Shown piece by piece: positions 18,454-28,363 of a DNA stretch of 64,000 bases. Positions within the stretch are counted from its first letter, which is position 1. Each line of letters begins with the position of its first letter. Under the pieces are notes generated by a model that ran no database searches, had not been told where the DNA came from, and was given only the letters and a program-made list of their open reading frames with translations. The stretch covers positions 310,001 to 374,000 of the forward strand of contig NZ_VFRQ01000006.1 in NCBI RefSeq assembly GCF_006385705.1. The letters run 5' to 3'. The DNA is from Pontibacter mangrovi (GTDB taxonomy: Bacteria; Bacteroidota; Bacteroidia; Cytophagales; Hymenobacteraceae). Both the position numbers and the translations under genes were made by a program.

Positions 18454-19083
18454 CTATTGCGCTTCCCACTCCCGGCGGCTGTCTACAATGCCATAGTTGG
18501 AGAGCGTTACCAGCAGCACGAGCGTGCCGTCGTCCAAGGTGCCCGAGCCGCTCACGGGGCCAAAGCCGCTGAGCGCTGCCTCTGCGATGGTGATGTCGGT
18601 GCCGTTGGCGGTAACCAGGTAGCCGGGAATCAGGTTTGGCCCCCATACGTTGGACATCAGGTAGAAGCCCGGCGCCAGTTTGGTGACATTTGCCGTTACG
18701 CCGCTCCGCACGTAGGCGCCCGATATATCCACTCCCGCCTGCTCAGGCGCCGCCAGCACTGCCACCGTACGGGTAGTGGAGCCGGAGAAGTTATCCGAGT
18801 TCACGGCGCTGTAGGTGATGTCATACACGCCGGGGGTGCTGGTGTCCACCTCTCCCGACACTGTCACTTCAATCTCCTCGCCGCCTTCCCTGGCCACTAC
18901 GCCAGGGTCCGTAAAGGTTTCGCCCTGCACCACGGACACATACCTGTCTCCGGCCATCTCAAACTCGGGGTAAGCGGTTACAAACGACACGCTTCCCGTA
19001 TCATCGTCTTTCTCGCAGCTAAACAAAACAAGCGCAGCTGCCGACAGCAGGGCTGTGATAAGCGTTTTATACTTCAGGTTCAT
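18454..19083 (-). CDS. DUF5011 (Ig-like) surface lipoprotein
   Basis: A 209-residue lipoprotein with signal LISA-type hydrophobic stretch ending in LVLFSCEKDDD (lipid Cys, acidic export signal). A DUF5011/bacterial Ig-like domain spans about 45-115 (EFEMAGDRYVSVVQGETFTD, GEVDTSTPGVYDITYSAVNS), followed by a BT_2262-like C-terminal beta domain. Such proteins are ancillary ligand binders in SusCD loci. The gene is third in the operon, 25 bases after the SusD gene. Confidence 0.82.
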   Translation of the reverse strand: MNLKYKTLITALLSAAALVLFSCEKDDDTGSVSFVTAYPEFEMAGDRYVSVVQGETFTDPGVVAREGGEEIEVTVSGEVDTSTPGVYDITYSAVNSDNFSGSTTRTVAVLAAPEQAGVDISGAYVRSGVTANVTKLAPGFYLMSNVWGPNLIPGYLVTANGTDITIAEAALSGFGPVSGSGTLDDGTLVLLVTLSNYGIVDSRREWEAQ

Positions 19084-19108
19084 CTTTTCCTCTTATTAAG
19101 GTTCTACA

Positions 19109-20590
19109 TCAGTCCTTTTTGTCCCACCAAACCGGCTCGCTGATCTCCACCAGGCCCGGGTAGTTCTGGTTCCGGATCGCCTCTGTGTTCGGGTATACCA
19201 GGCGCTTCGGTATCAGGTCCGTGCCCAGCGTGGAGGCGGCGGAAGGCTGGATAAAGCTTGGATAGCCGGTTCTTCGGTACTCCGTCCAGGACTCAAAGCC
19301 CTGCACCCCGTTAAATGACACCCATTTCTGCGTAAGGATCTGCTCTACCTGCGCCTCCACATCACCGCTGGTAGTATAGGCTACCCCTTCCTGCTGCAGC
19401 AAGGCTTCAGCCTGTTCCGGCGCCAGGCCCAGGTAATCGAAAGACGCCCTGATACCTTGGGCATAGAGCTCGCCGGCATTGCCGCCCGCGCCGCCAGTCC
19501 AGCCTCTGGCCACAGCCTCGGCTTGCAAAAAGTAACTCTCCGCCGCTGTTATAAAGGGCACTGCCGTAGTAGGGCTGGCTACCGCCGGGCCCGGTTTGGA
19601 TACAGTATTGGACTGGTTACCTGATCGTTCGGGGGTACATTCCACGCCTTGCTCCACGCCCACAAAGCTGCCGGCATCAGGGCCGGTCTCGGCAGGGTTA
19701 TACAGGGCATTGATGCGGGGGTCGCCGGTCTGCTGCAAATAGCTGATGGAAGTGTTGCTGGCTACCACGTCCACGCCTCCTCTAAACACCACCTGGGTCT
19801 GGTAAAAGGGATTCCGGTTTTGGGTCTGGTCGGCAAACTCCACGTCGGCGGTCTGTCCCATCTGCAGAAACTCGGCACCGTCGGCATACATTGCCTGGAT
19901 ACCGCTTTGGGCCACATCCGGCCGTACATACGCCTGGCGCAAGTATACTTTCAGCTTCAGTGTGTTGGCAAACCTGCGCCACAAGCCCATGTCTCCACCG
20001 TATACTAGGTCCGCCCCTCCAAGCCCCGAGTCGGTGCCTTCGTCTATCAGCATCAGGGCAGAATCCAGTTGCATAACCAGCCTATCGTAAATTTCCTGCT
20101 GGGGCTGATATTCCGGATTCTGGTTCTCCAAGCCCGACAGCGCGGAAGTATAAGGCACGTCGCCCCAGGCATCCGTAATCACCTGCATCGTATACACCTG
20201 CATGATCTTCCCGACAGCCTGCGCGTTGGGGTTCCCGTCTTCTTCGGCCTGGTCGGCCACGAACTTAAAGTCTTCCAGGGCCCCGGCGTACAGCTCGCCC
20301 CACACCCGGGCATCGTAATCGGAAGAGGTAATCTGGTAGAGTTCCAGGTCGCAATACTGGTTGGCGGCCCCTGCCTGGGTCCAGTGCTGCGCAAAAAAGT
20401 TACCCAGAAACTGGAACTGGTTGCCCAGCACATACGCCAGCTCGCCCTGGCCGGCCGGCAGCGTCAGGGCCGGCGTTGAGGTGGGCGGGTTGTTGGGATC
20501 CACGTTTATGTCGAGGTAGTCATCACAGGCTGCAAAACCCAGCGAGCAGGCAACAAGTATGGCGATGGCTTTTATATATAGCTTTTTCAT
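19109..20590 (-). CDS. SusD/RagB-family outer-membrane lipoprotein
   Basis: A 493-residue SusD-like (SusD_2 type) lipoprotein: signal ending in LGFAACDDYLDINVDPNNPP, which is a hallmark N-terminus of this subfamily. Helical TPR-like segments follow (ALEDFKFVADQAEEDGN, QAVGKIMQVYTMQVITDAWGDVPY). The C-terminus has WTEYRRTGYPSF and NYPGLVEISEPVWWDKKD, again typical. SusD forms the lid over its SusC channel at the cell surface and binds substrate. It is 19 bases after the SusC gene, hence cotranscribed. SusD_2 members serve peptides as well as glycans; the ligand here is unknown. Confidence 0.95.
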   Translation of the reverse strand: MKKLYIKAIAILVACSLGFAACDDYLDINVDPNNPPTSTPALTLPAGQGELAYVLGNQFQFLGNFFAQHWTQAGAANQYCDLELYQITSSDYDARVWGELYAGALEDFKFVADQAEEDGNPNAQAVGKIMQVYTMQVITDAWGDVPYTSALSGLENQNPEYQPQQEIYDRLVMQLDSALMLIDEGTDSGLGGADLVYGGDMGLWRRFANTLKLKVYLRQAYVRPDVAQSGIQAMYADGAEFLQMGQTADVEFADQTQNRNPFYQTQVVFRGGVDVVASNTSISYLQQTGDPRINALYNPAETGPDAGSFVGVEQGVECTPERSGNQSNTVSKPGPAVASPTTAVPFITAAESYFLQAEAVARGWTGGAGGNAGELYAQGIRASFDYLGLAPEQAEALLQQEGVAYTTSGDVEAQVEQILTQKWVSFNGVQGFESWTEYRRTGYPSFIQPSAASTLGTDLIPKRLVYPNTEAIRNQNYPGLVEISEPVWWDKKD

Positions 20591-20609
20591 ATTCTTCTTG
20601 GCTTCAGGT

Positions 20610-23600
20610 TTAGAAAGTTACTCTGATATTGGCTCCCCAGGAGCGGGTACTGGGGGTACTGCTGAACTCATAGCCCTGCAGGTTGCCATTGCCAAAGCTG
20701 TTCATTTCCGGGTCTATGTATGTGTTCTCGTCCGGCGTCCAGAGCACCAGGTTACGGCCCGATAGCCCCACCTCAATTGTGCCAAAGAAGGTTTTCTCGG
20801 TGACGGCCTCCGGCAACCTGTAAGACAGGCTCACCTCGCGCAGCTTGGTAAAGGAGGCATCGATAATGTTAGTGCCCTCGGGCAGGTTGCCCCAGTAGTC
20901 GTAGAGGTTGGCGTTGGTGAGCGGCGTGGTATTCTCCACATACTCGTCGCTGGTGCCTACCTGCACCACGGAGTTCGGTATGATGAACGGCTGCCGGTCG
21001 TTGAAGATGGTTTCCGGGGCAGTGCCGGCGAAGCGCTGCGTACCGCGTGTGCGGGAGTACATTTTGCCGCCCTGCCGTGTGTCGAACACCACTGCCATGC
21101 GCAGCCCTTTGTAGCGGAAGGTGTTCACCAGTCCGCCGCTCCAGTCGGGTTGAATGCTGCCCTGGTAGGTTTGCTCCGTAGAAAGGCGCGGCTGGCCGGT
21201 GGAGGCGTTCACCACAATGCGGCCCTCCGGGTCGCGCAGGTAGTCCTCGGCCAGAAAGGTACCGTAGGGCTTACCCTCGGAGATGACCAACGCAGCGGAG
21301 CCCAAGCCGCCCAAGGAGATCTCATTATCACCGGCCACATCCTCTACAGTATTTTTGTTCTTCGTATAGTTCACGCTGATGTCCCAGCTAAAGTCGCCGA
21401 TCTCGATCGGTATGCCGCCCACTAAAAGCTCCACGCCCTCGTTCCGGATAGTAGCCGCGTTCAGGAAAGCGGAGCCAAAGCCGGTGGCATAGGACAGCGG
21501 CACGTTGATGATCTGGTCAGTAGACTTAGAGTTATAGTAAGCCGCGTCCAGGCGCAGGCGCTCAGTGAAGAAGCGCAAATCCGCCCCCACCTCCCAGGAA
21601 CTGGTGTTCTCTGGCTGCAGACTTGCGTTTCCGATCACGTTGCTCACCTCAAAGCCCGGCATGCCTGCAAACGGGAAGTTCAGGTCGGTGCCCGCAAAGC
21701 CGTCGCTGATGTTGCCGGACACAAAGACAGAGCGGGTACTGTAGGGCAGCGCATCGTTGCCCACGTTGGCATAGTTTGCCCTGATCTTGGCAAAGTTTAT
21801 CGGCGTGTTCTCAGCCAGCCCAAAGGCCTCTGCCGCGTCAAACGCCAGGTTCACGGAAGGATAGAAGAAACTGTTGTCGTCTATCGGCAGCGTAGAAGAC
21901 CAGTCGTTGCGGCCTGTCAGCTCCAGCCAAACAAAATCCCGGTAGCCCACTTTGGCAGAACCGTAAACACCCACCAGCCGCCGCTTGTCTCTGAAACTAT
22001 TGGTGAGCGGCGTTCCGATAATGTTGCTCAGCGACCTGAACTCATTGTTTGCCAGCGCGTCTGCGGTAGCTGTCAGGTCATCGTTCTCCCGCTGGTTAAT
22101 GTTTTGCCCCACCAGCAGGTCCAGCATCAGGTTCTCCGACAGCGCCTTATTATAGCTCACGATCAGGTCTGAGTTTATCTCCCGGTAGTAGATCTGCCGC
22201 TCAGAGTACATGCCGTTGTCGTTGTTGGAAGCGTTCTGCCCCTCCACATCCCGGATGGCCATAAACTGCTTGCGGCGGTCGGTGTAAAAGTCGGTGCCGA
22301 GGCGATAGGTAACATTCAAGCCCTCCATGATGTCATAGCCCAGGGTGATGTTACCAAACAGGCGGTCCACGTCATTTTCATACGTCTGGTTGCGGATGGC
22401 CCAGTACGGGTTTATAGTATAAGGCGAGTAAAAGCCCGCCTCGTCGTTAAAGGGACTATCCAGGTCTTTCAGCTCCAGCACCGGAATGTCGCGCGGCGTC
22501 TGGATCAGCTGGTTAAACACCGAGTTGCCCTGGCCGGTCATGGCAAAGTCGCCCCCGGATTTGGTGTAGGTGATAGAGGCCGTAGAGTTGAACAGGTTCA
22601 GCAGCTTGGTAGTACCCTTCAGGGCGAGCGAGTGGCGGTTATACTCTGTGGATGGCACCACCCCCTCCTGCTGCGTGTTGGAGTAGGAGGCATAGTACGT
22701 GGCGTTCTCCGCCGCCCCCGACAACGACACGGTGTTGGTCCAGTTGTGGCCGTACTCAAAAAACTGCTTGATATTGTCCTCCAGCGCTTCGTATGGTTTC
22801 ACGCGCTGCTGGTTATCCACAATCTGCCCCCAGGGCCGAAGCTCACCTGTAAAAATGGGTCCCCAACTAGTGTTCTCCAACAGGTCCGGCTCCCCAAAAA
22901 AGCCCTGCCCGTAGCGGTTCTGCAGTTCTGGGTAGCGCAGGATATCCTCGATAGTATAAGACGTGAGAAAAGTGATCTCCGCTTTTTTGGTTGCTCCCCG
23001 CCCTGATTTGGTCGTGATCATGATGACGCCGTTGGCAGCGCGGGCTCCGTACAACGCGGCGGCGGCCGGGCCTTTCAGAATGTTGATGGACTCGATGTCA
23101 TCGGGATTGATGTCGTTGGCGCGGTTACCCACGTCCACGCCATTGTTCAGGTTATCGCCCGTCCCGCTGCTGCTGTTGTCTACCGGGATGCCGTCAATCA
23201 CAAACAGGGCCTGGTTGCTTTGGGAGATAGACTTTGCCCCCCGGATAACCACCCGGGTAGAGGAGCCCGGGCCACCGCCCTGGCTTTGGATGTTGACGCC
23301 GGCCACCTTGCCTTGCAGCGCGTTTACCACGCTACGGTCGCGCCCCTGCGTCAGCGACTCCGAACCGACTTGCTGGGTGGCATAACCAAGGGTTCTTTCT
23401 TCCTCCTCACGGCCCAGCGCCGTTACCACCACCTCCTGCAGTTGCTCGGTGTCCAGGCCCATGGCTACGTCTATGGTGGTGGCGTTGCCAACCTCCCGTG
23501 TTACATCAGCATAGCCCAAAAAACGAAAGACTAACGTGTTGGCGTTGGCAGGCACGTTTAGGGTGTACTCTCCGTTGACACCGGTGGTAGTACCTACCGT

Positions 23601-23750
23601 AGTGCCTTGTACAATTACGGCCACCCCAGGCAGCGGCTGCCCGCTTTCCTGGTCGGTAACCGTACCTGATACTGTCCTGGCTCCTTGCGAGTAGCCTGAG
23701 AGTGGCAATAGCAGCGCCAGTATCAAGCTCAGTAGTAGAAGCTTTTTCAT
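20610..23750 (-). CDS. SusC/RagA-family TonB-linked outer-membrane protein
   Basis: About 1046 residues. It has a signal peptide (ending SGYSQG), a carboxypeptidase-like regulatory domain (about 25-110: VSGTVTDQESGQPLPGVAV), a TonB box-like stretch (QLQEVVVTALGREEEERTLG), a plug domain with VIRGAKSISQSNQALFVIDG, then a 22-strand-type barrel ending in RSWGANIRVTF. It imports large ligands across the outer membrane with its SusD partner, energised by TonB. The ATG at 23750 (MKKLLLLSL) is preferred over an upstream GTG at 23756. An inverted repeat abuts the start codon. Confidence 0.96.
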   Translation of the reverse strand: MKKLLLLSLILALLLPLSGYSQGARTVSGTVTDQESGQPLPGVAVIVQGTTVGTTTGVNGEYTLNVPANANTLVFRFLGYADVTREVGNATTIDVAMGLDTEQLQEVVVTALGREEEERTLGYATQQVGSESLTQGRDRSVVNALQGKVAGVNIQSQGGGPGSSTRVVIRGAKSISQSNQALFVIDGIPVDNSSSGTGDNLNNGVDVGNRANDINPDDIESINILKGPAAAALYGARAANGVIMITTKSGRGATKKAEITFLTSYTIEDILRYPELQNRYGQGFFGEPDLLENTSWGPIFTGELRPWGQIVDNQQRVKPYEALEDNIKQFFEYGHNWTNTVSLSGAAENATYYASYSNTQQEGVVPSTEYNRHSLALKGTTKLLNLFNSTASITYTKSGGDFAMTGQGNSVFNQLIQTPRDIPVLELKDLDSPFNDEAGFYSPYTINPYWAIRNQTYENDVDRLFGNITLGYDIMEGLNVTYRLGTDFYTDRRKQFMAIRDVEGQNASNNDNGMYSERQIYYREINSDLIVSYNKALSENLMLDLLVGQNINQRENDDLTATADALANNEFRSLSNIIGTPLTNSFRDKRRLVGVYGSAKVGYRDFVWLELTGRNDWSSTLPIDDNSFFYPSVNLAFDAAEAFGLAENTPINFAKIRANYANVGNDALPYSTRSVFVSGNISDGFAGTDLNFPFAGMPGFEVSNVIGNASLQPENTSSWEVGADLRFFTERLRLDAAYYNSKSTDQIINVPLSYATGFGSAFLNAATIRNEGVELLVGGIPIEIGDFSWDISVNYTKNKNTVEDVAGDNEISLGGLGSAALVISEGKPYGTFLAEDYLRDPEGRIVVNASTGQPRLSTEQTYQGSIQPDWSGGLVNTFRYKGLRMAVVFDTRQGGKMYSRTRGTQRFAGTAPETIFNDRQPFIIPNSVVQVGTSDEYVENTTPLTNANLYDYWGNLPEGTNIIDASFTKLREVSLSYRLPEAVTEKTFFGTIEVGLSGRNLVLWTPDENTYIDPEMNSFGNGNLQGYEFSSTPSTRSWGANIRVTF

Positions 23751-23802
23751 AAGCACGTAATTAACTATAAAACAATGTATTGTAGCTAAGTTGTACGTGC
23801 TT
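23751..23802 (-). promoter_or_regulatory. Inverted repeat abutting the SusC start codon
   Basis: Arms AAGCACGTA (23751-23759) and TACGTGCTT (23794-23802) are perfect complements separated by 34 bases. One arm touches the ATG of the SusC gene, so the transcript leader could fold over the start. A smaller ACAAT/ATTGT inverted repeat sits inside. The rest of the gap to 24064 is very AT-rich and probably carries promoters; I saw no full TTG/TAnnTTTG pair. Confidence 0.5.
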
Positions 23803-24064
23803 CAAATTGCTGTACCCACTATATAAAATCCAAATAGGATAGTATTTGATACAAACACCATAAAAACAGATGTTAACACACCAAAATCTTTAGCCAAATA
23901 AAAAAGTATAAAAAAAGCAGATATTACTATACTTCCTATATCGTTTACAGCCCCCTTTCGTAAAGGGAAATACCTATTCTAAAAAGCTATAATTCAATAT
24001 TTAAACCTACAAATAGTAAGCTTTACCGGTATTCTATACATGCATCTGCGGCAAACCTAAGCAC

Positions 24065-24910
24065 ATGAAGCACAATTTTATACTTGTACTTTTAACCTTA
24101 CTTTTAGCTTGGCGGCTACCGGCACAAGCGCAGGAACTGTGCAATTTCGGGGCGCGGGCGGCCGGCATGGCGTATGCTACTGCCACCTTGCATGATGTAT
24201 GGGCGCTGAGCAACAACACAGCCGGCATAGCAGCTCTGGAGCAACCATCTTTTGGGGTGCAGGCCAGCACCAGGTATGGCGAGCGGGCATTTACCACGGT
24301 GGCGCTGCAGGCTATTTATCCCACGCAGAAGTATGGCACCTACGGCTTAAGCATGAGCAGGTTTGGCGATGCCTTGTTTAGCCAGCAGCACGCGGGGTTG
24401 GGGGTGGCGCACAAGCTTGGCAACTTTAGCCTGGGCGCAAAGGCGGACGTGTGGCAGGTAAGCGTACAGGAATACGGCAGCCGGAAAGCGGTGGCGCTGT
24501 CGGTGGGGGTGCAGGGCGAGGTGTTGCCCGATTTATACTTTGGGGCCTTTGCCTATAACCTAAACCAAGCCAGGCTGGCCTCTTTGGAGGATGAGCGCTT
24601 GCCCACCGTGATGAAAGCCGGCCTCTCCTATCGCCCCACCTCCCGGTTGCTTATAGCCGCCGAAACAGAGAAAAGCATCGACTATGACGCCGATTTTAAG
24701 GCTGGGGCAGAGTATGCGCTGCTGCAGCGGAAATTTATACTTCGCTCGGGCTTCAGCGCACTTTCCGGCAGCCTGAGCGTTGGGGCCGGCTTCAGGGCGC
24801 GGCAGCTGCAGGTAGACTATGCCTATGGCTCCACAGCCCCTATCGGCAGCAGCCACCATTTGTCCCTGGCCTATACTTTGCAAAGCCGCACGCCGGTTAC
24901 ATTTCCCTGA
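24065..24910 (+). CDS. PorV/PorQ-like outer-membrane beta-barrel protein
   Basis: A 281-residue protein with a signal peptide (ending PAQAQE), then NFGARAAGMAYATATLHDVW and LSNNTAGIAAL, a motif typical of the PorV/PorQ/UPF0164 group. It continues as alternating amphipathic strands ending in SSHHLSLAYTLQSR. PorV and PorQ help type IX secretion, but related single barrels of unknown role are common, and no other secretion gene lies nearby. The strands suggest an outer-membrane barrel of 12-14 strands. Confidence 0.72.
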   Translation: MKHNFILVLLTLLLAWRLPAQAQELCNFGARAAGMAYATATLHDVWALSNNTAGIAALEQPSFGVQASTRYGERAFTTVALQAIYPTQKYGTYGLSMSRFGDALFSQQHAGLGVAHKLGNFSLGAKADVWQVSVQEYGSRKAVALSVGVQGEVLPDLYFGAFAYNLNQARLASLEDERLPTVMKAGLSYRPTSRLLIAAETEKSIDYDADFKAGAEYALLQRKFILRSGFSALSGSLSVGAGFRARQLQVDYAYGSTAPIGSSHHLSLAYTLQSRTPVTFP

Positions 24911-24913
24911 TCA

Positions 24914-26161
24914 TCATACTTTTACCCGCTCTCCTACCCGCTTAATAAAGGTCTCGATGCTAAGTCCCTGCACCACCAGCGACAGCAGCACCACGGTATA
25001 GGTTATCGCCACGATCTCATCGCGGTACATATCAGAGGAAAGGGACAGGGCCAGCGCAATGGAGATGCCCCCGCGCAGGCCGCCCCACGTCATGATGGAG
25101 AGGGCGCCGGGCGCAAACGTGCGGTGCAGGCCTAAGGTATAGCTCGGAACGGCCAGCGCCACATACCGCACCATCAGCACAATGCCCGTCGTTATCAGCC
25201 CAATGGCCGCATACTCCCACTTAAACTCCACTACCATCAGCTCCAGGCCGATCAGCACGAACAGCACGGCGTTCATCACCTCATCCACCATCTCCCAGAA
25301 CTTGGTCAGGTAATCGGCGGTTTGCTGGCTCATGGCCAGTTTGGTGCCTTGGTTGCCTATCAGTAGTCCGGCCACCACCATGGCCAGCGGGCCCGAAAAA
25401 TGGAAATACTGGGCAATGCTGTAGCCGCCCATTGCCACAGCCAGCGACATCAGCACCTCGGTTTGGTAATGGTCTATGCGGCGCATAAAATGGAAGGCAA
25501 TGTAACCGATGAGCAGTCCCAGCCCCAGGCCGCCGCCCACTTCCTTAATAAAGAGCTCCGCGATAAACGAGCTCTCCAGGTTGCCTATGCCCCGCTGCGC
25601 AATCTCGAAGATGGAAATAAACACCACCACGCCCACGCCGTCGTTAAACAGCGACTCACCGGTTATGCTTACCTCCAGCGATTTTGGCAGGTTAGCCCTT
25701 TTCAGGATGCCAAGCACGGCAATGGGGTCGGTTGGCGAGATGAGCGCCCCGAACAAGAGGCAGTAAATATAATCGATGGGCTGGCCCAGCAGCTGCAGCA
25801 GGTAATAGAAAGCCGTGCCCGTTACGGCCGTGGAAATGAGCACACCCACAGTAGCGAAGATGAGAATGGGCCACTTGCTCTCGCGCAGCTTCTCCAGGTC
25901 GGTGTGCAGGGAGCCGGCAAACAGCAGGAAGCTCAGCATAAAATCGAGCAGAAACTCCGAGAAGTCGAAAGCCGTCAGCCGCTCTTCCACCACCGCCTCC
26001 ACATCCGGCCTTACCATACCCACCGCCTGCACCACCAACGACAGCAGCAGGCCAGCCAGCAGCAGCCCTATGGCGCCGGGCAGCTTTATGTACTGCTGGT
26101 TGATGTAGGCAAAGGCCGCAGAGATAATAAGTATGATTGAGAATATGTGGAAAACCTCCAT
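24914..26161 (-). CDS. CPA1-family sodium/proton antiporter (NhaP-type)
   Basis: A 415-residue inner-membrane antiporter with about 12 transmembrane segments. The CPA1 signatures are present: FGALISPTDPIAVLGIL in one discontinuous helix and TGESLFNDGVGVVVF with the conserved acidic/Asn-Asp ion-binding residues, plus GGLRGGISIALALSL near the end. It would exchange sodium or potassium for protons. ATG at 26161 gives MEVFHIFSIILI, a proper first membrane helix; the longer frame adds an unlikely charged leader. Its 3' end almost touches that of the PorV-like gene. Confidence 0.93.
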   Translation of the reverse strand: MEVFHIFSIILIISAAFAYINQQYIKLPGAIGLLLAGLLLSLVVQAVGMVRPDVEAVVEERLTAFDFSEFLLDFMLSFLLFAGSLHTDLEKLRESKWPILIFATVGVLISTAVTGTAFYYLLQLLGQPIDYIYCLLFGALISPTDPIAVLGILKRANLPKSLEVSITGESLFNDGVGVVVFISIFEIAQRGIGNLESSFIAELFIKEVGGGLGLGLLIGYIAFHFMRRIDHYQTEVLMSLAVAMGGYSIAQYFHFSGPLAMVVAGLLIGNQGTKLAMSQQTADYLTKFWEMVDEVMNAVLFVLIGLELMVVEFKWEYAAIGLITTGIVLMVRYVALAVPSYTLGLHRTFAPGALSIMTWGGLRGGISIALALSLSSDMYRDEIVAITYTVVLLSLVVQGLSIETFIKRVGERVKV

Positions 26162-26242
26162 AGCGCCCCTTTTATTTAACTTTATAGTACAAAACAAGTA
26201 TGAGAATATTCTGATACTGATGTTTGGTCATCTTCGTTGCTT

Positions 26243-28336
26243 ATGGTGCGAGGCTTGCTTCTGGGAACGCTGCTTTTGCTGTGGCTGCCGCTGCTGCTGC
26301 AGGCACAGGACTACCCGCGCCAGAACATCGACCTGGACCTGCTGGTGCAAGAGCTTTTTGCCGAGCAGGACGACGAGAACATTAGCTACGAAGACCTGTA
26401 CGAAACACTTTTCCAGTACTACCAGCGCCCCATCAACCTCAACCGCACCACCCCCGAAGAGCTGGCCTCGCTGTACCTGCTCTCGCGCTCCCAGATTGCT
26501 GCCTACTTTAACTACCTGCAGGAGAACGGGGAGTTGCTCAGTATTTACGAGCTGCAGGCTATACCCGGCTTCGACATGCCTACTATTTACAGGCTGCTGC
26601 CTTTTGTGCGGGTGCAGGATGCGGGGCTGCAGTCCGACACGCGGCCGCTCTGGCAGCGCATGGCCGGCGAAGACAACAACGCGCTTATACTTAGGTATGA
26701 GCGCACGCTGCAGCAGCGCCGTGGCTATACCCCCGCCGACACCGGCAGCAGCGCCGCCAGCCGCTACCTGGGCTCGCCCGAAAAACTATACTTGCGCTAC
26801 CGCATCAGCCATGCCCGTGACTACAGTGTGGGCGTTACCGCCGAGAAAGACGCCGGGGAAGCGCTTGCCTGGAGCCCCGGCACCCGCCGCTATGGCTTTG
26901 ATTTTTACACGGCACACCTGCAGCTCTACAACAAGGGCCGCTTCAAAACAATTGCCTTAGGCGATTACCAACTGCAGTTCGGGCAGGGGCTGTTGCTGTC
27001 GTCGGGGTACAGCGTGGGCAAGGGCGGCGAAACGATTACCACCGTAAGCCGGCCCAACCTGGGCATACGCCCCTACAGCTCGGTGCTGGAGTATGCCTTC
27101 ATGCGCGGGGCCGCGGCAACGTATACTTTTGGGAACATAGACGTTACGGCCTTCTACTCGAACAAGCGCGTGGACGCCAACCTGCAGGCCCAACTCGATT
27201 CACTGCACGCGGAACAGCAGTTTTTCACCGGCATCCAAACCACCGGCTTCCACCGCACGCCTAACGAGCTGGCCAACAAAGGTGCGGTGCGGGAGCAGGT
27301 GTACGGCAGCAGCGCCCAGTATCAATCCGAAAGCAAGACTTTCTCAGCTGGCATAACGGCCATGGGGATGCACTATAGCTCGCCTATTCAAAAAGCGGGC
27401 GCACCTTACCAGCGCTTCGAGTTTGGCGGCACAGCCAACTATAACCTCGGCACGAACTACAGCTATACCTGGCAGAATGTATACTTGTTCGGGGAAACGG
27501 CCTTGAGCAGAAGCGGCGGACTGGGAAGTATAAACGGCTTGATTGCCAACCTTTCAGATGAGGTGGAGCTGTCGATGCTGTACCGCCACTATGCCCGCGA
27601 TTTCCATTCGTTCTATGGCAGCGCCTTCGGCGAGGGTGGTCGCAACATAAACGAGCGGGGGTTTTACACGGGCATTAAACTAAAGCCATTGCCCAAGTGG
27701 GAGATCACGGCGTATTACGACAGGTTCATGTTTCCGTGGCTGCGCTACCTGGTGGATGCCCCCTCTCATGGTAACGAGTATTTGCTGCGGCTATACTTTA
27801 AGCCCAACCGCCAGAGCAGCCTGTATGCGCAGCTGCGCCACGAGAGCAAAGGCCGCAACCTGAGCGGCAATACCAACCCCATGGATTACGTGGCGCAGGC
27901 CGAGCGGCGGAACTACCTGTTATACTTCGAAACATCGCCCACCAAAACGCTCAACCTGAAAACGCGGCTACAGTTTGGCACCTATGCCCAGGAGTCGCCG
28001 CAGCAAACGGGTTATTTCCTCTCCCAGGATGTGAACTTTACGTTTGATAAGATCCGCCTCAGCACCCGCTACGCCCTCTTCGACACCGACAGCTACGACA
28101 CCCGGCAGTACGCCTACGAGCGCGACGTGCTCTACGCCTTCTCTATACCTGCCTTTAGCGGCAGAGGTACGCGCTTTTATACTTTGGTGCAGCTGCGCCC
28201 GCTTCGCAACCTGGATGTGTGGGTAAAGTATGGCCTAACGCACTACCGCGACCAGCAAAGCATTGGCACCGGCCCGGAAACGATTGAAGGCCCCAGAAGA
28301 TCGGATGTGAAGGTGCAGGTAAGGTATAAGTTTTAG
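26243..28336 (+). CDS. Helix-hairpin-helix protein with predicted outer-membrane barrel
   Basis: About 697 residues. A signal peptide (ending LLLQAQ) is followed by an acidic helical region and two ComEA-like helix-hairpin-helix units (about 65-125: INLNRTTPEELASLYLLSRS and LLSIYELQAIPGFDMPTIYR). The remaining 550 residues are alternating aromatic beta strands ending in RRSDVKVQVRYKF, a C-terminal Phe as in outer-membrane barrels. HhH units normally bind DNA non-specifically, yet this protein is exported. The family is widespread in Bacteroidota and its function is unproven. The ATG at 26243 is preferred to a TTG at 26237. Confidence 0.82.
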   Translation: MVRGLLLGTLLLLWLPLLLQAQDYPRQNIDLDLLVQELFAEQDDENISYEDLYETLFQYYQRPINLNRTTPEELASLYLLSRSQIAAYFNYLQENGELLSIYELQAIPGFDMPTIYRLLPFVRVQDAGLQSDTRPLWQRMAGEDNNALILRYERTLQQRRGYTPADTGSSAASRYLGSPEKLYLRYRISHARDYSVGVTAEKDAGEALAWSPGTRRYGFDFYTAHLQLYNKGRFKTIALGDYQLQFGQGLLLSSGYSVGKGGETITTVSRPNLGIRPYSSVLEYAFMRGAAATYTFGNIDVTAFYSNKRVDANLQAQLDSLHAEQQFFTGIQTTGFHRTPNELANKGAVREQVYGSSAQYQSESKTFSAGITAMGMHYSSPIQKAGAPYQRFEFGGTANYNLGTNYSYTWQNVYLFGETALSRSGGLGSINGLIANLSDEVELSMLYRHYARDFHSFYGSAFGEGGRNINERGFYTGIKLKPLPKWEITAYYDRFMFPWLRYLVDAPSHGNEYLLRLYFKPNRQSSLYAQLRHESKGRNLSGNTNPMDYVAQAERRNYLLYFETSPTKTLNLKTRLQFGTYAQESPQQTGYFLSQDVNFTFDKIRLSTRYALFDTDSYDTRQYAYERDVLYAFSIPAFSGRGTRFYTLVQLRPLRNLDVWVKYGLTHYRDQQSIGTGPETIEGPRRSDVKVQVRYKF

Positions 28337-28363
28337 TTGTGATTTTTGAAGCAATTAACTTCT

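Noticed and set aside
19109..23750. SusCD locus named as a glycan utilisation system
   Set aside because: The only carbohydrate gene nearby is the convergent GH20; SusD_2-type pairs also take up peptides and an S46 peptidase lies close, so the ligand is left open.
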